DNA from: Pontixanthobacter aestiaquae
GTDB taxonomy: Bacteria; Pseudomonadota; Alphaproteobacteria; Sphingomonadales; Sphingomonadaceae
DNA length: 64,000 bases
NCBI RefSeq assembly: GCF_009827455.1
Contig: NZ_WTYZ01000001.1
Coordinates: 2,365,001-2,429,000, forward strand
Reading direction: 5' to 3'
Made by a program: the position numbers and the translations under genes. Below, piece by piece: positions 63,020 to 64,000 of this stretch (positions are counted from its first letter, which is position 1; each line of letters opens with the position of its first letter). The notes beneath the pieces were generated by a model. It was not told the DNA's origin, searched no databases, and was given only the letters and a program-made list of their open reading frames with translations.

Positions 63020-64000
63020 GGAGCATTGCTCGGCACCGACGCATCGGCAAGTATCAAAGAGAACCGACCCTCTTCATCAGTCCAGCGCTGAACGGGAGTC
63101 CACCCGCCAGCGAGCAGCAGTATCGCCGAACTCCGTCGGTCGAATTTGTGGCTGTTCTCTGTGTGGATCGTCTCGCCCTTCGCCATCGCGAAGGCGCGAC
63201 CCGCAACGTTGAACTCTAAGTCGCGCTGCGCTTCCAAATGCATCTCGATCCGGGCAAAATTATCGTTCCAACGCGCCCTATGACGAAGATCGTCGACCGG
63301 TATAGTACCGCGCAATTCGCGATTAATCCGGCGCGCCACGTTAAGATTGAATTCTGCCGTGACACCCGCTTCATCGTCATACGCCGCTTCAAGGACGCCG
63401 GTATCTTTGATCAAATCCATTCCGATCAGCAATTGCGACCCTGCGCCCAACGTCTCCCGCATCGTACGGAGCAAATCGACGGCAGTGCGCGCGACCATGT
63501 TTCCGATGGTCGAACCCGGGAAGAAACCCAATTTCGGCATATCGGCGACAGCCTGCGGCAGAGCGACCTTGCGCATAAAATCGGCCTCCACTGGATAGAC
63601 TGGCAGGCCTGGAAACTTCGTCGAGAGATCGGCCGCCGCTGCGCGCAGGAAGTCACCGGAAATATCGAGCGGGACATAAGCTGCAGGATTGATCGCACGC
63701 AAAAGCAACGGCGTTTTTACTGAACTGCCCGAACCAAATTCGACCACTGCGCGATCAGACCCGATGCTCAGAGCGAAGTCAGCACCGCGAGCGGTAAGTA
63801 TCTCGGTTTCTGCACGCGTCGGATAATATTCGGGCAGTTCGGTGATATCTTCGAACAATTGCGATCCGGCATCGTCATACAGCCAACGCGCCGGAATCGC
63901 CTTTTGTGCCTCCGACAGCCCGGTCAACACATCCGCGCGAAACGCCCGGTCAACGCCTTCTTCATCGCGGTCCACCAATTCCAAGCCCGAATTACCGTCC
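63016..64000 (-). CDS. egtD: L-histidine N-alpha-methyltransferase, partial at the window edge
   Basis: The frame is open to the end of the window with no convincing start, so the N-terminus is probably outside. It makes hercynine, the first step of ergothioneine synthesis. Seen here: QKAIPARWLYDDAGSQLFEDITELPEYYPTRAE, the SAM site VVEFGSGSSVKTPLLL, FFPGSTIGN, and AEFNLNVARRINRE (histidine binding) and ENSHKF near the end. The partner egtB should lie upstream. Confidence 0.93.
   Translation of the reverse strand, partial: DGNSGLELVDRDEEGVDRAFRADVLTGLSEAQKAIPARWLYDDAGSQLFEDITELPEYYPTRAETEILTARGADFALSIGSDRAVVEFGSGSSVKTPLLLRAINPAAYVPLDISGDFLRAAAADLSTKFPGLPVYPVEADFMRKVALPQAVADMPKLGFFPGSTIGNMVARTAVDLLRTMRETLGAGSQLLIGMDLIKDTGVLEAAYDDEAGVTAEFNLNVARRINRELRGTIPVDDLRHRARWNDNFARIEMHLEAQRDLEFNVAGRAFAMAKGETIHTENSHKFDRRSSAILLLAGGWTPVQRWTDEEGRFSLILADASVPSNAP

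Overview
The window looks like a chromosomal segment of an alphaproteobacterium of the order Sphingomonadales, most likely an Erythrobacteraceae-type organism. This rests on the ribosomal operon order, the style of the proteins (long Ala/Lys/Glu extensions on S5, L3 and L15), moderate-to-high GC, and promoters of the TTGACC-N17-TAAAGG type. The species assignment is inference; no 16S gene is present. No rRNA gene, CRISPR array, prophage or IS transposase was seen. One tRNA (Gln, TTG) is present.

Region 1 (1-1.5 kb): a GbsR/MarR-type regulator whose start codon sits inside a perfect 20-bp palindrome, and a small exported protein of unknown function. Region 2 (1.5-24.5 kb, all on the minus strand): the ribosomal superoperon. 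In transcription order it runs rpsL-rpsG-fusA-tuf, a terminator, then rpsJ-rplC-rplD-rplW-rplB-rpsS-rplV-rpsC-rplP-rpmC-rpsQ-rplN-rplX-rplE-rpsN-rpsH-rplF-rplR-rpsE-rpmD-rplO-secY-adk, then an insertion of an SRPBCC-like exported protein and NADP-type glutamate dehydrogenase, then rpsM-rpsK-rpoA-rplQ. Candidate promoters can be read in front of rpsL, rpsJ and rpsM. A terminator-like hairpin lies between the rpsM promoter and its start.

Region 3 (24.4-27.8 kb, accessory): a Doc/Fic toxin-antitoxin pair flanked by two diverged direct copies of the str-operon promoter region, an AT-rich two-gene unit (membrane protein plus class I methyltransferase), a shortened SRAP (YedK/HMCES) protein, and the first of three copies of a roughly 220-bp hairpin-forming repeat. 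Region 4 (27.8-42.7 kb): housekeeping and regulatory genes, including a membrane-anchored AraC regulator, sterol desaturase-type hydroxylase, EEP phosphatase, GNAT, LysR, ApaG, a PilZ protein, a membrane-anchored ToxR/CadC-like regulator with repeat-like C-terminus, a SulP transporter, a DUF885 peptidase-like protein, a DsbA-type isomerase, MetZ and a TetR regulator with twin operators.

Region 5 (42.7-50.9 kb): membrane proteins, a PMT-type glycosyltransferase, a YjdF-like protein, a GT2-GtrA fusion, leuB, recO, ubiK, repeat copy 2, tspO, tlyA and a probable lipoprotein. Region 6 (50.9-51.5 kb): a gene-poor 600-bp stretch. It holds a 19-codon ORF preceded by a 14-nt Shine-Dalgarno element fully complementary to the 16S 3' end, two separate anti-SD-like segments that could pair with it, and repeat copy 3. 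I consider this the most intriguing non-coding signal. Region 7 (51.5-64 kb): ilvE, a STAS-like protein, a LysR-pirin-azoreductase-DoxX stress locus, an unusual in-frame fusion of a helix-turn-helix domain to glutamine-dependent NAD synthetase, topoisomerase IB, a YghU-type GST, tRNA-Gln, a DUF1499 protein, a retropepsin-like protease, a renalase-like amine oxidoreductase, and egtD (ergothioneine biosynthesis), which runs off the window edge.
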